Assembly (NCBI RefSeq): GCF_032118995.1
Contig: NC_092657.1
Coordinates: forward strand, 6,154,391 to 6,218,390
Source of the DNA: Asterias amurensis
Taxonomy: Eukaryota > Echinodermata > Asteroidea > Forcipulatida > Asteriidae
Direction of reading: 5' to 3'
DNA: 64,000 nt
A program made the translations under genes and the position numbers. Positions 12,895 to 24,899 of this stretch are shown here, one piece after another. Every line of letters begins with the position of its first letter. Positions within the stretch are counted from its first letter, which is position 1. Below the pieces are notes generated by a model that did not search any database, was not told where the DNA came from, and saw only the letters and a program-made list of their open reading frames with translations.

Positions 12895-15090
12895 TGAACA
12901 CTGATGGTACTCAATGAACAATGACTGTACTTTAAAACGAAAACTGAATGTACTCTAAATGACCACTGATTAACACTTAACACTCACGACACTATTAATT
13001 TATACTGAAAGTACTCTGAATGAATGCTCACAATGCTCTATGAACACTGAATGTACTTTAAATGAATAATGAATGTACTCCGAGTGTATACTAACTACAC
13101 TCTAAATCAACACTGACCAGACTCTAAATGGACACTGACTCTACTCTAAATAAATACTGAATGCTCTCTAAATAAATACCGAATGTTCTCTAAATGAATA
13201 ATGAATGTACTCTGAATGAATACTGAATGTACTCTTAATAAATCATAATGTACTCTGAATGAACACTCAATGTACTCTAAATGAATACCGAATGTACCCT
13301 GAATGAATGCTCACTATCTTCTATGTACACTGAATGTACTTTAAATGAATACTGCATGTACTCTGTATGTATATTAACCACACTCTAAGAGAATACTGAA
13401 TGTACTCTAATTGAATACTGAATGTACTTTAAATAGACACTGAATGTACTCTAACTGACCACTGAAAGTACTCTGAATGAATACTCACAATGCTCTAACC
13501 GAATATAATCTGAATTAATACTGTATGTACTATAAATGAACACTGATCGTAATCTATATGAATACTGAATGTACTCTAAATGAACACTAAATGCTCTCTA
13601 AATGAACACTGACTGTACTCTAATTGACACTGAATGTGCTCTAAATGACACTGAATGTACTCTGAATGAATACTGAGCAGACTCCAAATGGACACTGAAT
13701 GCACTCTAAATGACTGACTCTACTCTCAATCAATACTGAATGTATTCTGAATGAATACTGAACAGACTCAAAGTGGACACTGAATGTACTCTAAATGAAC
13801 ACCGACTGTACTCTATAGGAACACTGAATGTACTCTGAATGAACACTCAATGTACTCTAAGTGAACACCGAATGTACTCTAAAAGAACACAGAAAGTATT
13901 CTTAATGAATAATGAATGTACTCTAAATGAATACTGTTTGTACCCCAAATGAATACTGAATGTTCTCTAAATGAACACTGAATGTACTCTTAATGAATAC
14001 TGAATGTACTCTGAATGAACACTCAATGTACTCTAAATGAATTCTGAATGTACTCTAAGTGAACACCGAATGTACTCTAAAAGAACACTGAAAGTACTCG
14101 TAATGAATACTGAATGTACTCGCAATGAATACTGAATGTACTCTAAATGAATACTGAATGCACATCAACAAATACTCACGATACTCTAACTGAATGCAGT
14201 CTGAAAGAATACTGATCGTACTCTAAATGAATACTGAATGTACTCTAAATGAACACTGAATGTACTCTGAATGAACACTGATTTAACTTTAATCGAACAC
14301 CGAATGTACTCTAAATGAACACTATATGTATTCTAAATGTCTACTGAATGTACTCTCACTAACTGAATACTGACTATACTCTGAATGAATACTGAACATA
14401 CTCCAAGTGGACACTGTATGTACTCTAAATGAATACTGACTCTACTCTCAATAAATACTGAATGCACTCTAAATGAACACTGAATGTACTCTTATAATGA
14501 ACACCGAATGTACTCTTATATATAATGAACACCGAATGTACTCTTAATGAACACTGAATGTACTCTTAATGAATACTGAATGTACTCTCACTGAATGAAT
14601 ACTCACTATACTCTAAATGGACACTGACTCTACTATAAATGACTACTGAATGTACTCTAAATGAAGACCGAATGTACTCTAAATGAACACCGAATGTACT
14701 CTAAATGAACACTGAATGTACTCTCAATGGATACTGATTGTACTCTCACTGAATAAATACTGAATAATTATACTCTTAGTAAATACGGAACATACTCTTA
14801 ATGGATACTGAATGTACTCTAAATGGATACTGAATCTACTCTGAATTAACACTGAATGTACTCTAAATGAAGACCGAATGTACTTTAAATGAACACCGAA
14901 TGTACTCTAAATGAACACTGAATGTACTCTCAATGGATACTGATTGTACTCTCTCTGAATAAATACCGAATAATTATACTCTTAGTAAATACGGAACATA
15001 CTCTTAATGGATACTGAATGTACTCTAAATGGATACTGAATCTACTCTGAATGAATACTGAATCTGCTCTAAATCAATACTAACTAACAA
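12895..15090. repeat. 22-bp minisatellite, about 100 degenerate copies (2.2 kb)
   Basis: The unit is close to TACTCTAAATGAACACTGAA plus TG, with frequent single changes and small indels. A block of about 190 bases near 14640-14830 recurs near 14850-15050, showing local higher-order duplication. The array fills the gap between receptor copies A and B. Confidence 0.95.
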
Positions 15091-15701
15091 TGAATCGGCG
15101 CTTAAACGTAAGCGGATATTGGTGATCATAAGCGCAGAATTCGACGGTAATAAAGCATAGCATGAAACTGTGCTCTTTCGTTAAACTCGATGAGACGTGT
15201 TTTTTAGGCTATCGGGTGGTTTTTAACAGGATTACATGATATATGTACTGATTTAACGAAATGGTTCATGATATTGATCACGGAATAATATGTTTTTGAA
15301 ACAAACATATTTGGCAACCGCTGTTGCCCTAGTCTTGTCGAAGGGGTTTTAATTAGCAAGAAGCGATACCAATGTGGTGCAATGGTGTGTGTGAATGGTA
15401 GTGGTGCATATACAGTATACGAAAACATGCAGTGCTTTTATTCCGGGATTTATCAATAATTATTAGCAACTAATTACAAGTGAAACCATCTTTCGTTTTG
15501 AAAAAATGGACATAGCCTGACGTGTCAGTCCTCTAGCAGAGCCCTTCTCGAAAGATGTAAATGACAGCACATCAAAAACGAACAGTTAACTAAAGTAAAG
15601 TGTAAAAGCAGTAATTTAAAGTGGGAAATAGAGAGATACAGAAGGCAAACAGAAAAAAAGCAAATGGTGAACACAAATACTAATGACATTATGCAATTTG
15701 A

Positions 15702-15919
15702 TTTTACGTTGTCACACGAAGTTCTGTGCTTTCAGATGCTTAATTTCGACACCTCAAAATCTAATTCTGAGATATCGAAATCAGATTCGTGGAAAATTAC
15801 TTGTTGTTTCGAAAACTATGTTACTTCAGAGATATTAATTTCTAACAACAGCTCTCCATTGATGTTACCAAGTGAGAAGTTTTGCTAAGATTTATACCAA
15901 TAGTGTCCACTGCCTTCAA
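15702..15919 (-). mobile_element. MITE family 1, partial, minus orientation
   Basis: GTTGTCACACGAAGTTCTGT through ATACCAATAGTGTCCACTGC. About half the element remains, just downstream of the copy B stop codon. Confidence 0.8.
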
Positions 15920-15963
15920 TGGATAATTTGGAACAAAATTACAGCACTATTATCACGTTAAAC

Positions 15964-18900
15964 TTATGTCAAGACGGTATCTGCGTCTCTTCGTCTGATC
16001 ACTGAAGTAATACGTTGTCTCCACATATTGCGGACGTTCTTCTTGCAGACGAAAGTCAGGAACAGAAAGACGCCTTGAAGCGAGTTTATCAAGATCGACG
16101 CGTACCACACGACCGATGCGTTGGTCAGATTGGCGAGGAAGAAGGTCGACCACGGCACGCCTGTCATAATGCACAGCTGTAGACGTGTTTCAAGAAAAAG
16201 AAATAAGCAAATACTAAGATTAACGAGATGAGCGTGGGAAAACCAATTTTGATTTGGGACTTTTTAAATGTAGCGCCAACTGAGTATCTAAATCTGTAGA
16301 TACTGTGTTTTGTGTCCTTCAAAAAGTACCAACATTCTTTAAGAAATTAATGATGAAAAATGCTAAGTTTAGGTACAAGGACGCCTCTTTAGAAATGACA
16401 TTAATCAATGGTAATGGTTACTGGATGTCGCCTTTCGGAAGCATGACATTGTATACAAATATTTAATGCTTCGAGTGCTATGGGTAGAGCTACGACTCCC
16501 GAGGTGATCCCCGGAGCGTTCCGTTTTCCCAAGCCGCAGCCGGGGGAAAATGGAACGCTCCGGGGTTCATCGAGGGAGCCGGATTTTTAACCATAGCACG
16601 AGTAAAAGCAGTCAATATTTGTTTTAAAACATTCCACAGACTATCATCATCGTACACGTAACGTTCGTACGCGCGTTTCAGATATACAGTTGCACAACTG
16701 ATTGGGTTCTTGGTGGGTAAAAACGACGTCTAGGTACTGTACGCCGTGTGATAGTCTTCGGACTATCACGCGGCAAACGAAGCACTATCACACGGCCGCC
16801 AACGAGTAAAACTAAGACATATCATGTGACTCGCTCTAAACCAATGAAAAGGCATAATATTTGTAAGGGGTGTTATAATCTGGCTATATAATTCGTACTT
16901 CTTTTTTTCACAATTTAGTTTGTTGCGCATCATACTAACACACGAACTTATGTGGCAGTTATTGTAAATAAAAATCAGTGATTTTGAGTACAAAGTATCA
17001 GGTTGCGGAGCAAGTGATGACAAACTGTGTCTGACCAAAAGTCAATTGCTCCGTAATCTACGCACTAACCTTGAGGCAGAGTACCATGTCGCTCTTTTGC
17101 TTGGATTTTCGTAATTGCTGCCCGTTGAAGACTCCGACTTGATTGACGGATCTCCTGTTTGCGAGAACCACTTTCATCATGTAGGCAAGGAGCAGTGCGT
17201 TCACTGCAACCACCAGTAGGACGGGGATCCCAAACAGTAGAAAGGACAGGTAGGGGTCCACAATCCAGCAGAAGCTTCCACCGTACTGCAGCCATCCCGA
17301 AGGTGCATTAAAGCTACTTGCAGCGAAACATCCGGACACAAACACTACAGGACCTCCCCATGCGTACAGGCCAAACTTCCACAGCACGGTGGTTTCGTGA
17401 TACACGTGTCTGTTTGGTATACGCTGCTGCTTCATCTTGAAGGCAAGGTGGCCAGTCAGGACATTCATCCACATGAAAACGACCAGCCAAGATGCGTGTA
17501 GGACCAATGCACGCAAAGAGCACAGCCACGGTACGGTGATACCTTCTAGGAGTAGCGCAACTTGGGCTACACACATCGCGATCATCAACTGCATCAGACA
17601 CTTCCCGGGGAGAGTCCGAAGGGACGGGAATATAGCGTGTGTTACAATTGCAGTGCAAAGTGCAATAATGGACAAAGTCCCACCGATGTTGCTCAAAGTG
17701 TTAAGAGATTCTGGAAACATCTTTGTTTTACTCTCAGAATTACAGATAACTATGGACCGGTCAGGCAACATCCAATATTGACCGGACGTGTAAGCTTTTC
17801 CAGAGTGTAAGAGGACGAGAGTTTGGGACTCTGAGCTCTGAATTGCGAAGTCTTCCTGTCTATAGGTGAGATATTCATCACAATTTGTACCATCGAGCAG
17901 AAAGGGGTTACATAGTTTCAGAGATTCTTTTCGTACAACGACCGTATCAGTAGATGTACTGTGAACGTTATAAGTCTGCGTGTGAATTAAGTCTTTCTGC
18001 CTGTAGGAATCATTGTGTATCCGAAGATAGAACGAATCATCTGAGAAGTACAAATTAGAAAGACCGATGTTAACAATCGTGTACCCCTTGCATCTTGGTA
18101 TATGTACTACCTCAGCATGCCGGACGTGGTTTGATGACACCATCACAACTATCATAACAATTCCACAAAGGAAGCCTCCGGTTTCATTGGACCACATTTT
18201 CACAATAGAATCTATGACTTGAATGACATTGAGCGAAGCCTCAAAGCTTGGGTTTGCAAAAAGTGCCTGCAAATTGTTTGAATTGTTTGGCAGATCACTG
18301 AGATGTAGATCAGGGACATACTTAAATAGGTCAGAAAGTAATAGGACATCAATAGTACCAAGAGTCATGTGTAATCTAGCCGGCAACACATCCGCCAAAC
18401 ACGCCAAGGTTGCATTTTTGGACTCTACTGTTTGGATGTCCGAGGAAGAATCTGGGAGAAACGATGATGGTATGATATCGTTCTTCAACTGCCTGCAGAT
18501 GTTGTCGAATGGGTCGTAGATGTGTCCGCTACTGCAGTTACCAAGTACTGCGTCTACGTTATCAACGTACCTGGATCTCAACTCAAAACCCGTGGAGTGC
18601 ATCTTGTGGTCGTTAACAAAGTTGAAGATGAGTCCAAGCGATGAGCCAAAGCCGGTCGAAAGAGTACGGAAAAAGCGGCAGACGAGCCCTGCACACTGCC
18701 CTGCTGGCATGGAGCACTCACAACAGTCAATATTTTTGAAGATGCTTTTGGTGGAAGCCTGATATAATGTTGCCACCACCTTTTCACACGCATTAGACTG
18801 ATTTTGGGGGATAGCCAAAACGAAGGATGTATTGTGACGTGTTGGGCAGCTGCTTACAGCATCGGGGAAACATAGGTGTGGGTCACTCCCTTGCAACATC

Positions 18901-21900
18901 GGGGGTGATTGGATATACCCACGGCACGATCCAAAATCATAGGTGACCCCTTCAAGTTGAACTGGGCCGTCGCCTGATACAGTGCAGCTACTAACGTTAA
19001 AAATCCAAGGGTTGAGATCCCTCAGCTCTACACCATGACACAGACCGCAGTAGACATTCTTGAAGACGTAGTCGTCGGGCCCAGTATTAAAGAGAGTCAG
19101 AAACCTCTCAGTTTGAGCTCTGACCTCGTTCTCGCAATTGTCCCTCACCCAGTCGGCCGGCCAACTCGGTGGGCAGCGGTTGACGGCGAAGTAGCTACTT
19201 GACGGTGTCCGTAGGCCCATCTGGCTCACGCAGGCCGTGTACTCGTGGAACCTCGACACTTCAACGGTGTCATTAAGGGTATTGTGTAGGCAATTCTCTG
19301 TGTAGTCTTGACAGCAGTCGCCGTATAACATACACAATCTATCACAACGGCAGCTGCTTCTTCGTATCGTTACACCAAGACCGATTCGGTCAACGCAGGC
19401 TTCTTCACAGTAAAACTGTTTTCTACAAGTATCTGGAGAAAATGGTTGACCTGAAAGTTAATTGTAGATTTAAGATATAAATAAACATGTTCTAGGGATA
19501 CAGGTAAACAATTATTTTGATCACGCAAATCAAATGGAGTCCTTCGAAAGACTGTTCCGCTCCCTTGAAATATTAATTCGTTCCCTCGATACAGTCTGTT
19601 TCGGGGAATACAAAGTTATGGCGAGAGAATGAGATACAATTACTTCGCTCGAACGAGTTAACATTGTTGTTGGGTCACGAAACAACTTAGCTGGCACGGA
19701 GAACTTGAAATAGCAAAAGAATGTATGTGATATTAAAAACATTATATTTTAGTATATCTTTCCAAATTATTTTAAAACTAAACCATATTTTATTCCACTG
19801 CATTCCTAGTTTAACGAAGCAAACAATAACAAATCCTTTCACAATTATTGAAAGTTCTGTTATTACCAAGAATGCCTCTTACGCTTGAAACTATCTCTGT
19901 GGCGTCACTCTGTTGTTGAAAGTGTACATTATTTTTTACGAATCTACACTAAACTGTAGATTCGTTACGAATCTACACTTACGTGTAGATTCGTAACATA
20001 ATCTACAGTTGAGTGTATTTTCGTTAAAATAGTTCAACTTGAAAATTATTGTTTTTTCCAAACTGATGAAAGATAGAATGAAGTGGAACAAAACATTGGC
20101 TAGCTGAATATATTTTTCAGTTTACAAAAACTTTTTTCCAGTTTAGAAAAATCACTTGAGTAACACAGTTTGTTGATAGCCGAGCAACTGACGCCGTACT
20201 CGATAATGTTGCAAGCACTAAAGAATGCCTCAATATGTTTTAAAACATTCATGAATTGTGACCAACCGTTTGCTTCGTTATTAAGGTATACGAAATTAGA
20301 TAGACAAACTTTATTGTTGTTACTTATGAGAAACCCAGTTCATTGAAACTGTTATTATAACAGCCTTGATCAAGGCTGTTGACGTACTGTTCCCCGGCCC
20401 GGTTCGCTGCACACGCATGCAGTGTTTACACAAATGTACATTACCATACATTGCACAGCGAGAACAGTATAGCGCAGTCGTGAGAACGGTCGTGTCTTTG
20501 GTCTTTCAACCTCATGAGGTACCCATGCACCGTAAGTGTACCGTAAGTGTACCGTATACAGATGGTACATGTACATGTACAGTACGTTTGTGTGCATACG
20601 CTGTATACGTATTATATGCACTGTGTTATGTATGGGGGTGCGCTGGCGGAATGGGAGACTTTTTGAAAGCTCTGCCACTAGAGGGCAGCAGACCTACCAG
20701 GTAAGGGTGCACAACTCGTATAGCAAACAATGGTAAATGCTAAAAATTCAAAAATACTCAAAAAATATTTAGAAGTCGCTCAGCCTCTTGAAAATTAAAT
20801 CAGATACATTGTCATAGAACTAAACTTCAGATTTCTTCTCAGTTTTTGGTAGGTCAGCATTTTGGAATTTTTGCTAATTACCCTAGAAGAAACACTCCCA
20901 ATAACTCATGCACACCGCTTGTTATCGTTGGGGAACTCGTGTCCACAGTACGTCCTGTTCCAGAACAGTTTGGTTTATGCTGGCAATGTGTTATGAAAAA
21001 CAAAATACAGTTTGGCTAAATCTAAAATACAAAATCAAAGACACGCAAAACACAAGGTATTTGCTGTCAGTGACCGTCGCTCATGCTTCTCCTATTCCTA
21101 AAGTTGTTGACATTACCTGGTGAAGAGCGCCCTCTCTTGGTGATTGGCAGATTTTCAAAAGTTTCCTATTCAGTGATGGGACTGGGATTTTGCAGATCGC
21201 GGCTGGCTGTAGCGCCTTGATCAAGGCTATTATTATAACCAATGGGGGAAATAGTTCAAGTCAGAAAATATATTCGTGAATACGATGCACGCACCTTCGG
21301 CTAAATATGTGTGCCCCCCCCCCCCCCCTCCGGCTGGACTAGGGTACACTGTCCCCCGAGACAATATCTCCGTGTATAAACTGTCTCTTTTAAGGTTATT
21401 CTGTCCGCCGTGCTCAACGGACATTAGGGAGTTTTCGTTTTGTACGACAAATGGTTCTGTGACGGTGAAAACGACACATCGAGTTATCTGCGCATGCGTC
21501 GATTTTGAGGACGGACGTCCCTCAATTTATACGAGAGTGCCTGGGATGAGTCTGCGGTGTGCTTTAATGAACACGTTGCCTTGTATCGGTCGAGTTGGTC
21601 TTTGAAAAGCGTTTGTAACCGTTTGTTATAAAATGCATATTATTGAAAGATGTTTTTAAAGTAGAATACAATGACCCACATACATTTGCCTCAAAATTGC
21701 ACGATTTTTCCTTTTTCTTTGCTAACTAACACGGATTGCCAATTATGGGAGTCAAATAGTTGACTCAAAGTAAAAGGAAAACCGTGCAATTTCGAGGCAT
21801 GTTTGTGTGAATCATTGTATTCTACTTTTACATATTTCTACCCATAATGCATTTTATACGGTTACAAACTCTTTTAAAGACCAACTCGACCGATCCAAGG

Positions 21901-24814
21901 CAACGTGTTCCTTTTACACCGACGTTTGGTGGTTCAGCCTACTGTTAAATAGTCGCACATTTGACCTTAGACCCTAAAGTTGACGAACTGTCAATCTCGC
22001 ACACGCGCAGTGGGCATATCGAACTTGCCTTGTCATGTGACTTAATGTCATCGTCCTAAACAAAATAGAATGGGGTTGTCCGCGTAATGGATACTGGATA
22101 CAGCGGACGTCATGGTGTAAATTAATATTCACGGTCACAGACCAATCCGTCGTCCAAATCCAAATTAAGTTCACCCCCCCCCCCCCACGGAGACTGTGTC
22201 CCCAGGCACGATCATCCGCCGACTCAACGCATTTTCACCCTAAAAACAGCCACTTTGTGAGCAGTAAAACACATTTTGTTCGAAGGCGTGTACTATTGTT
22301 ATAAGTGTTGGCCTGTAAAATAATTCACATAAAGAATAATTATTGTCAATGTAATTTAACGATCTTTTCGTTACACGTGACAAACTGCGGAGGTAGGGTA
22401 GAGTAGTTCCGGTCGGCCGCACAACAACATACCGACCTGATTCCGATACTTTTGGTAGTTAGGCCTATAATAGCTCATATCTGGAGCTTAGACGGATAGC
22501 TATTGTTGGTTAAGGGTAAGTGTTATGTATGGTGTTAGGAATAGGGTTAGGGTTAGGGTTAGGGTTAGGGTTAGGGTTAGGGTTAGGGTTAGGATTAGCG
22601 TTGGGGTTAGGGTGATGGTTGGGGGTTTGGTTAGTGTTCTGGTGAGGGTTAGGGTTGTGGTTATGGTCAGGGTTAGGGTTAGGGTTAGGGTAAGGGTTGG
22701 CTGTAGGGTCATGGTTGGGGTTAGGGTTAGTAAATTATAATCAGTAGACGACACACAATGGGAAAACAAAATTGCGGCGAGAGCGATGTGTTCACGAGTC
22801 CTATATTATAACTTTGCAAGATTTAGAATTTCAATCAGGAAATAGTTTGAAATAAGACTCCAGCGCGCGTCTTCCGACCCTCGAAATCTAGTTGTGTTTT
22901 TTCCCAAGTCGCCTTATACCCCGGTCACAAAAAAAATAGGTCGCTTCTACTACGATTGAAAAATTGTCAAGGGCGTGGCCAATGGCCAAAAGTGGGCCAA
23001 TTGTGGGAGTAATAATCTCCACGAGCGTGGTTTGGTCGGGGTGGGATCTCCTAGGTCGGGAAGCTGCACGCTCTCCCCACGCTTATTTTGAACACGTTCA
23101 AAGTAAGCGTAGCCGGTTCGTAGCCAACATGAGCGGGAGAAAGTTGTAATGTGAACGCCATTATTGTACAAGGAGCGTGGTTGCATCGTTGTGAGATCTC
23201 TGTGGCCGTAACAACAATGCAGCCCCGTCGGAAACCATTTCGAAGTAGACACAACCTTGTGGTCGGCATTGGTGTAATCGTAATGGGAGCTAGTCACCAA
23301 CACTTTTAACGTAGAAACAACAACGTTGTGTAGAGTCTTTTACCTGTCTAAGTGCTTTATTTTGACGGCGATTGTGTCCCGACTTAATAATTTACTTTAG
23401 ATCGGGGTGATCGGCATGGTCTTCGTAACCTTGTAGGGCTGTGTGAACGGGTATGATGTTATACGTATTCATGGAAGAACGCATCCGCATATCGAGGGAT
23501 TAGCGAAATCTGAATGTATAACCCTAAAAAAAAAAAACGCCCGCCCCCGCTCGCCACCCATTTTGTATATCAAATTTACACTTAACTCGAAGCTCACACA
23601 TTTGAAAGGGAAAACACCGGAATTATTTGGTTTGGGGTGACATGTGGAAAGCTGGGTTCGAACCCATACTCTGCTGAGCAGAAACACCAGAGCTTAAGTT
23701 CGGTGCTATCCGCTGGGCCACGACACCCTGCTCGAGGTTTTCTACTCAGCGAAAAGTCAAGAAAGGGAATAGGAACTGACAGTAAACTTCATCTCTTGTG
23801 CCATATTTTATTTAAAAAACCTTCAGATAGATATTTTGGGCCATCGTTTGCTAAAGACCCCGAAAGTAAATGTGTGTAATATCTACCTGTAAGCTAGTGT
23901 TTTTTTTTTTTTACACGCGGTGATGACAGTGGACATCCTGCCAAATCGTTTCCTCACTTCGTTGACAAGCATCCAATACAAATGCTGAGTTTAAGAAAAG
24001 ACTTTTGCATGAATCGTTTCTGAGATGTACTAGGGTTATTGTCCGTTCATGAATGCTCTGGCATGACATGCGGTTGGTACCCGCAGTCACCTCACTAAAC
24101 GTGGATTGATTCCATATTAGTGTGAATAATGCAGTGAATGTTTATTTCAGGAAGAAATCGCCTTTCGCTGAAACGTTCGCAGCTGACTTTATTTTATGCC
24201 TCGTCATACAACATTTCGTTGGCAACAACCATCGATGGCATTACCTTTAAACAAATTAACAGTGAGTCATTGTTCCTACAGTTAAAGGAACACATTGCCT
24301 TGGATCGGTCGAGTTGGTCTTTGAAAAGCGTTTGAAACCGTTTGTTATATACAATGCATATGATTAGAAAGATATTTTGAAAGTAGAATATAATGCTCCG
24401 CACAAGCATCACTCGAAATTGCGTGGTTTTCCTTTTACCTCGTCGACAAACACGGCCGGCCATTTATGGAAGTCAATTTGACCCCCATAAAATTAATGGC
24501 CGACCGTGTTAGTTCGCAAAGTAAAAGGAAAACCGCGCAATTTCGAGGCAATTTTTTGTGGATCATTGTATTCTACTTTTAAATCATCTTTCTAACCATA
24601 TTATGCATTTTAGTTGGCAACGTGTTCTTTTAAGCAATATACGTGTACGTGATGATGTTTTTAGCATGCGCTTATTGTTTTAGCCATACTTTTACTGAAA
24701 GTGGGCGTAGATGATATAAATTGAAGAGGAAATGTGTTAGAACTCACCATGTCCCGTGTTGCAGATAAACAGCAAGCAGACTGAGATCACACTGGGAGTC
24801 AATGCTAGCATCAT
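15964..24814 (-). CDS. Somatomedin-B domain 7TM receptor, copy B (tandem paralogue)
   Basis: Exons 24814-24748, 19450-17070 and 16176-15964 give 886 aa plus stop, with the same exon count, intron phases and exon-1 length (67 nt) as copy A. Residues 1-23 are a signal peptide beginning MMLALTPSVISVCLLF. The somatomedin-B module has CRCD at 56-59 and YGDCCQDY at 65-72. The 7TM region is almost identical to copy A (TLSNIGGTLSIIALCTAIVT at TM1; SLQGVFLFLTFVCKKNV at TM7). The middle ectodomain is much more divergent, for example around 18780-18990. The cytoplasmic tail is also different (RRRDADTVLT against RRRNVAIANVAVIR in A). No GPS motif is seen. Intron 1 (5.3 kb) holds SINE, MITE and telomere-like repeats. 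It is a recent tandem duplicate whose ligand specificity may differ from A; that last point is inference. Confidence 0.9.
16471..16603. mobile_element. Short palindromic element in copy B intron 2
   Basis: CGAGTGCTATGGGTAGAGCT is mirrored by GGTTAAAAATCCGG-type arms ending CCATAGCACGAG. The centre is a stem of GGAGCGTTCCGTTTTCCC against GGGGAAAATGGAACGCTCC. Confidence 0.7.
19935..20027. repeat. Clustered hairpins with a TACGAATCTACACT motif
   Basis: Alternating direct and inverted copies of ACGAATCTACAC and GTGTAGATTCGT form three adjacent stem-loops in intron 1 of copy B. Confidence 0.75.
20352..21238. mobile_element. 887-bp DNA element with GCCTTGATCAAGGC ends
   Basis: The left end TTATTATAACAGCCTTGATC is mirrored by GATCAAGGCTATTATTATAA at the right. 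The terminal motif is itself palindromic and resembles the ends of the element at 1171. No transposase frame is present. Confidence 0.65.
21425..21562 (+). mobile_element. Left part of MITE family 4, interrupted
   Basis: TTAGGGAGTTTTCGTTTTGT through GCGCATGCGTCGATTTTGAG and TGGGATGAGTCTGCGGTGTG matches the left part of the nested element at 35171. It stops where a family 2 MITE begins. Confidence 0.7.
21563..21915 (+). mobile_element. MITE family 2 copy (long palindrome)
   Basis: ACACGTTGCCTTGTATCGGT at the left, ATCCAAGGCAACGTGTTCCT at the right, about 350 bases with arms complementary almost to the centre. It is inserted into a family 4 element. Confidence 0.88.
22541..22735 (+). repeat. 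Interstitial telomere-like (TTAGGG)n tract
   Basis: About eight perfect TTAGGG units (22543-22591) are followed by about 140 bases of degenerate GGGTTAGG-type repeat. It lies inside intron 1 of copy B. Confidence 0.93.
23632..23735 (-). mobile_element. tRNA-like SINE head, minus strand
   Basis: On the minus strand GTGTCGTGGCCCAGCGGATA (A-box-like) leads to GAGTATGGGTTCGAACCCAG (B box). The spacing suits an RNA polymerase III promoter. The body after the head is missing or decayed. Confidence 0.7.
24282..24633 (+). mobile_element. MITE family 2 copy
   Basis: TTAAAGGAACACATTGCCTT to GGCAACGTGTTCTTTTAA. The central stem GGCCGGCCATTTATGG pairs with ATTAATGGCCGACCGTG. It lies in copy B intron 1, about 115 bases 3' of exon 1. 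Confidence 0.88.
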
Positions 24815-24871
24815 GTCAGCGTTGATGAGGTTATATAATGTCACTTGACACGGACTAGCAAGAAGTAAACG

Positions 24872-24879
24872 TTTTTATA
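24872..24879 (-). promoter_or_regulatory. TATA box of receptor copy B
   Basis: TATAAAAA on the minus strand lies about 58 bases upstream of the ATG at 24814, matching the arrangement at copy A. A second TATA-like run (TTATATAA) about 16 bases upstream of the ATG is too close to be the main element. Confidence 0.55.
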
Positions 24880-24899
24880 CCGAGTGAAACGACTCTTCA

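Noticed and set aside
23632..23735. tRNA gene
   Set aside because: A and B boxes are present, but the cloverleaf is poor and several similar copies occur with SINE bodies.
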